A stretch of DNA of 47,500 bases from Trachelipus rathkii (taxonomy: Eukaryota > Arthropoda > Malacostraca > Isopoda > Trachelipodidae). A program made the position numbers and the translations under genes. This document shows, piece by piece, positions 45,130-47,500 of this stretch. Where the stretch lies: the NCBI GenBank assembly GCA_015478945.1, contig JABUQX010078681.1:1-47500 (forward strand). The letters are read 5' to 3'. Each line of letters begins with the position of its first letter. Position 1 is the first letter of the stretch. Below the pieces are notes generated by a model. That model ran no database searches and had not been told where the DNA came from. It saw nothing but the letters and a program-made list of their open reading frames with translations.

Positions 45130-46220
45130 ATGCTGAGAGACGGATAAAGGTTGTAAGTAATTTCTCTCAGCAGATATTGGAATGACTTTGGACTGAATAT
45201 TTGTGCTTTCATCGTTCTGAATAAAAAACGGAAGAGCCCATAAAAAACAACATAAAAAATAATTTTGAAATTAAAGAATGACTTATAAATATTTGTTCTA
45301 AATGGTTGTAACTCTTCTTACATTCATAACTTTTAGTATTATAATTTAATAAAATTTATTCCACCAAAATAAATAAAATTTAAATTTGTTAAAATTTAAA
45401 AAATATAAATAAATGCATAAATGAAAATTCTGCTGATTCAGTTGAGTTTTAATTTAATCCCTTATATTCACAAACTAATTATGTTTAGCTTCATAAATAT
45501 TTACTCGGGCATTGACTGAATAATCTGGATAAATCGAAAGTGCTTATTAAAAAAAGAGCTTTCGACGTTGTGAAGCAACAACAAATTCTCGGTCCTAGAT
45601 TTTTTAATACCGAACTTAAAACGGATAATACTCCTAAGCATCACACTGCTGTTATTGTTTGATCAAACTGAATGAATATTGAGATACAGGCATTGAATGA
45701 AGAAATTTTCGACTAATAATACTCATTTTTTTTATTTATATGTATAAAAAAAAGTATTTCTTGATTCCTCAAATTTACAAAGAAATTGCTAAAGCGATCT
45801 CGATAAAACTTGGCAAGTGTATTTATTATTACTTGATTGGAAAACCTTTAGACGAAATTTGATTCAAATTAGAGTCTGATTTTGTGCAGAAACGGAAAAC
45901 TTTTCAAGTATTGGTAAATGTTTTCCGAATTAACATTTGAATTTACTTTCGAAATAAATAATTTCGATGAAAGTTTTCCAAATATATTTGATTTTGATTT
46001 ACTGAAGTATTCATTTAAAGTATTTCAGGGGGTGGGGTGGGAGTTATAAAATAAAAGATTTAATTATTTTAGGGAATATTTTGAATTTGTGTCCCCCGAT
46101 GTCCGAATACCCTAAAAAAACTGGTGCGGTGATTTCGATATTAGCTTTGTAAATTTTTTTTAAATTCTTCTGGAGTCTCATGGGCTACGCGCGCGCATTC
46201 ACACACACGCACACACATCA
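45130..46220. other. AT-rich, no gene seen
   Basis: Only short frames, for example about 30 codons near 45560-45660 on the plus strand (ILGPRFFNTELKTDN), which could be a fragment. A CA-rich microsatellite lies at 46200-46227 before the next TA block. Confidence 0.4.
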
Positions 46221-46221
46221 C

Positions 46222-46385
46222 ACACATATGATATATTATATATAATTATTATATTATAATATATAATATATATAATATATATTATATATATAGTATATAT
46301 AATATATATATATATATAATATTTTATATATATATATATATATATATAATATACTATATATATATATATAATATATTATATATAA
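46222..46385. repeat. (TA)n block
   Basis: TA-rich dinucleotide tract on the left side of the foldback element. Confidence 0.85.
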
Positions 46386-46656
46386 ATATGGTAGGTTCTA
46401 TAATTGAATCAGTCAATATTTTTCTAAACTGATCTTAAAAAAGTTCAAAAAAACTTTGTAATCAGAAAGTTAAGTTATTAATTTTTTTACATAAATTCTT
46501 CAGTGGCAACTTCTGGAATTATGCCAGAAGCTTCCCACTAAAGAATTTTCTTAAAAAACTTAACTTTAACCTTTTCTAAACTTAGAAATTTTTTGAACTT
46601 AGAAAATTTTTTAAGAAAAGATATGAAACTGATTTAATAATAGCACAATACCATAT
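46386..46656. mobile_element. Foldback / MITE-like element inside (TA)n
   Basis: The 271-bp sequence is one long imperfect palindrome. ATATGGTA at the left end pairs with TACCATAT at the right, and the arms pair with mismatches and small gaps to a centre at about 46517-46522 (inner arms: CTTCTGG / CCAGAAG). It lies between two (TA)n tracts, which fits TA-targeting insertion as in Tc1/mariner-type MITEs, although the TA context makes the target duplication untestable by eye. Confidence 0.65.
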
Positions 46657-46660
46657 ATTG

Positions 46661-46664
<4 letters not shown>

Positions 46665-46704
<40 letters not shown>

Positions 46705-46867
46705 TATATAATATATCTATATATATATATATATAATATAATATATAATATATATATAAATATATATATATACTATATATATATATAAATTATATATATA
46801 TATATATTATTATATAATATTATATATTATATATATTTATTAATTATATATATATAAATATAATATA

Positions 46868-46910
<43 letters not shown>

Positions 46911-47065
46911 TATATATGATATATATATAATATTATATATATATATATATATTATATATATATATATATAATATATAAATATATATATTATATATATATA
47001 TATATAATATATTATATATAAATATATAATATATATTATAATATATTCATATATATATATAAATT
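46665..47065. repeat. (TA)n block
   Basis: About 400 bp of TA-rich repeat. Confidence 0.9.
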
Positions 47066-47184
47066 ATGGCAGTGGTGCCTCACCTTTAATCTATGCGAGC
47101 AAATTAAAAAAATTAAAAATTTTTGGCTTTCAATGTACTGGGAAACTAGTTTTATATTCAGTAAATTTATTAATTTATATTATA

Positions 47185-47186
47185 TA

Positions 47187-47221
<35 letters not shown>

Positions 47222-47315
47222 TTATTTATATATATATTTTTTAATATTATTTTTAAAATAAAAAAAATATATATATATATATAATATATATTATATATAT
47301 TATTATATATATAAC
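47185..47315. repeat. (TA)n block
   Basis: TA repeat interrupted by an A/T-rich stretch. 47316-47500 has A-rich unique sequence and no gene. Confidence 0.85.
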
Positions 47316-47500
47316 ACAATGGCTACCCTTCCGGTACATTTTTTTATCCCACAATTGCAAAACAAAAAAATAACAAATAACGAATGAAAGAAAAAAAAAA
47401 TAAAGAAAGTAAAAAAACCCAGTCCCTTGTCTAATGCAATTCCCTCAGGTGGGCGTAGAGCGAACTTAAAGAGAGGAAATTGAATACCTCAGGAAAATGG

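Noticed and set aside
38885..47315. CRISPR-like or centromeric array in the repetitive right half
   Set aside because: Repeats are simple TA, AAT or ATT tracts without regular spacers or a long unit.

Overview
The window looks like metazoan nuclear DNA, most likely arthropod and plausibly a decapod crustacean. Reasons: very abundant (TA)n, (AAT)n and (ATT)n tracts; a dead LINE with a GTAA-type tetranucleotide tail; a Penelope-like GIY-YIG fragment; MITE-like elements; and a C2H2 zinc-finger exon with a putative splice acceptor. The species assignment is inference. There are no bacterial operons, tRNA genes, rRNA genes or CRISPR arrays.

Region 1 (about 1-32,700) has higher GC than the right half and mostly lacks open frames. 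Embedded in it are islands of compact, mainly intronless genes rich in TCG, GCG, CGA and GAC codons. These have tiny intergenic gaps, poly-Asp, poly-Ser and poly-Gln tracts, and AATAAA signals just past the stops. I read this as a decayed insertion of a large nuclear DNA virus; for a crustacean host, a nimavirus-like or related naldavirus-type agent is the natural candidate. No hallmark polymerase, PIF or capsid gene is recognisable, so the family is not proven. The islands are: (a) a multiply frameshifted gene running off the left edge (1-990, minus); (b) a possible remnant near 4,265-4,540; (c) 10,507-13,500, an acidic 179-aa protein and a 685-codon coiled-coil protein; (d) 21,437-25,197, the best-preserved block with six genes, including a single histone-fold protein resembling H4, a 432-aa protein with a consensus PCNA-interacting (PIP) box, and a 154-aa protein with a PPxY motif; (e) a 79-aa ORF at 28,839.

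Region 2 (about 32,700-47,500) is AT-rich repetitive host DNA. It holds a possible SINE-like tail, long (TA)n blocks, a 5'-truncated LINE (minus, 35,378-38,057) head-to-head with a Penelope-like GIY-YIG piece (plus, 38,230-38,624), a 78-bp near-perfect palindrome inside an (AAT)n tract, an unrecognised minus-strand ORF with one in-frame TAG, a 12-unit C2H2 zinc-finger array with many indels, and two inverted-repeat transposon-like elements (44,843-45,125 and 46,386-46,656).

The genes of block (d), if once viral, would fit work in the host nucleus: a histone-like DNA-binding protein, a PCNA-binding protein and basic or acidic accessory proteins. Their intact frames, surrounded by DNA with no usable frames, are the most notable feature of the window.
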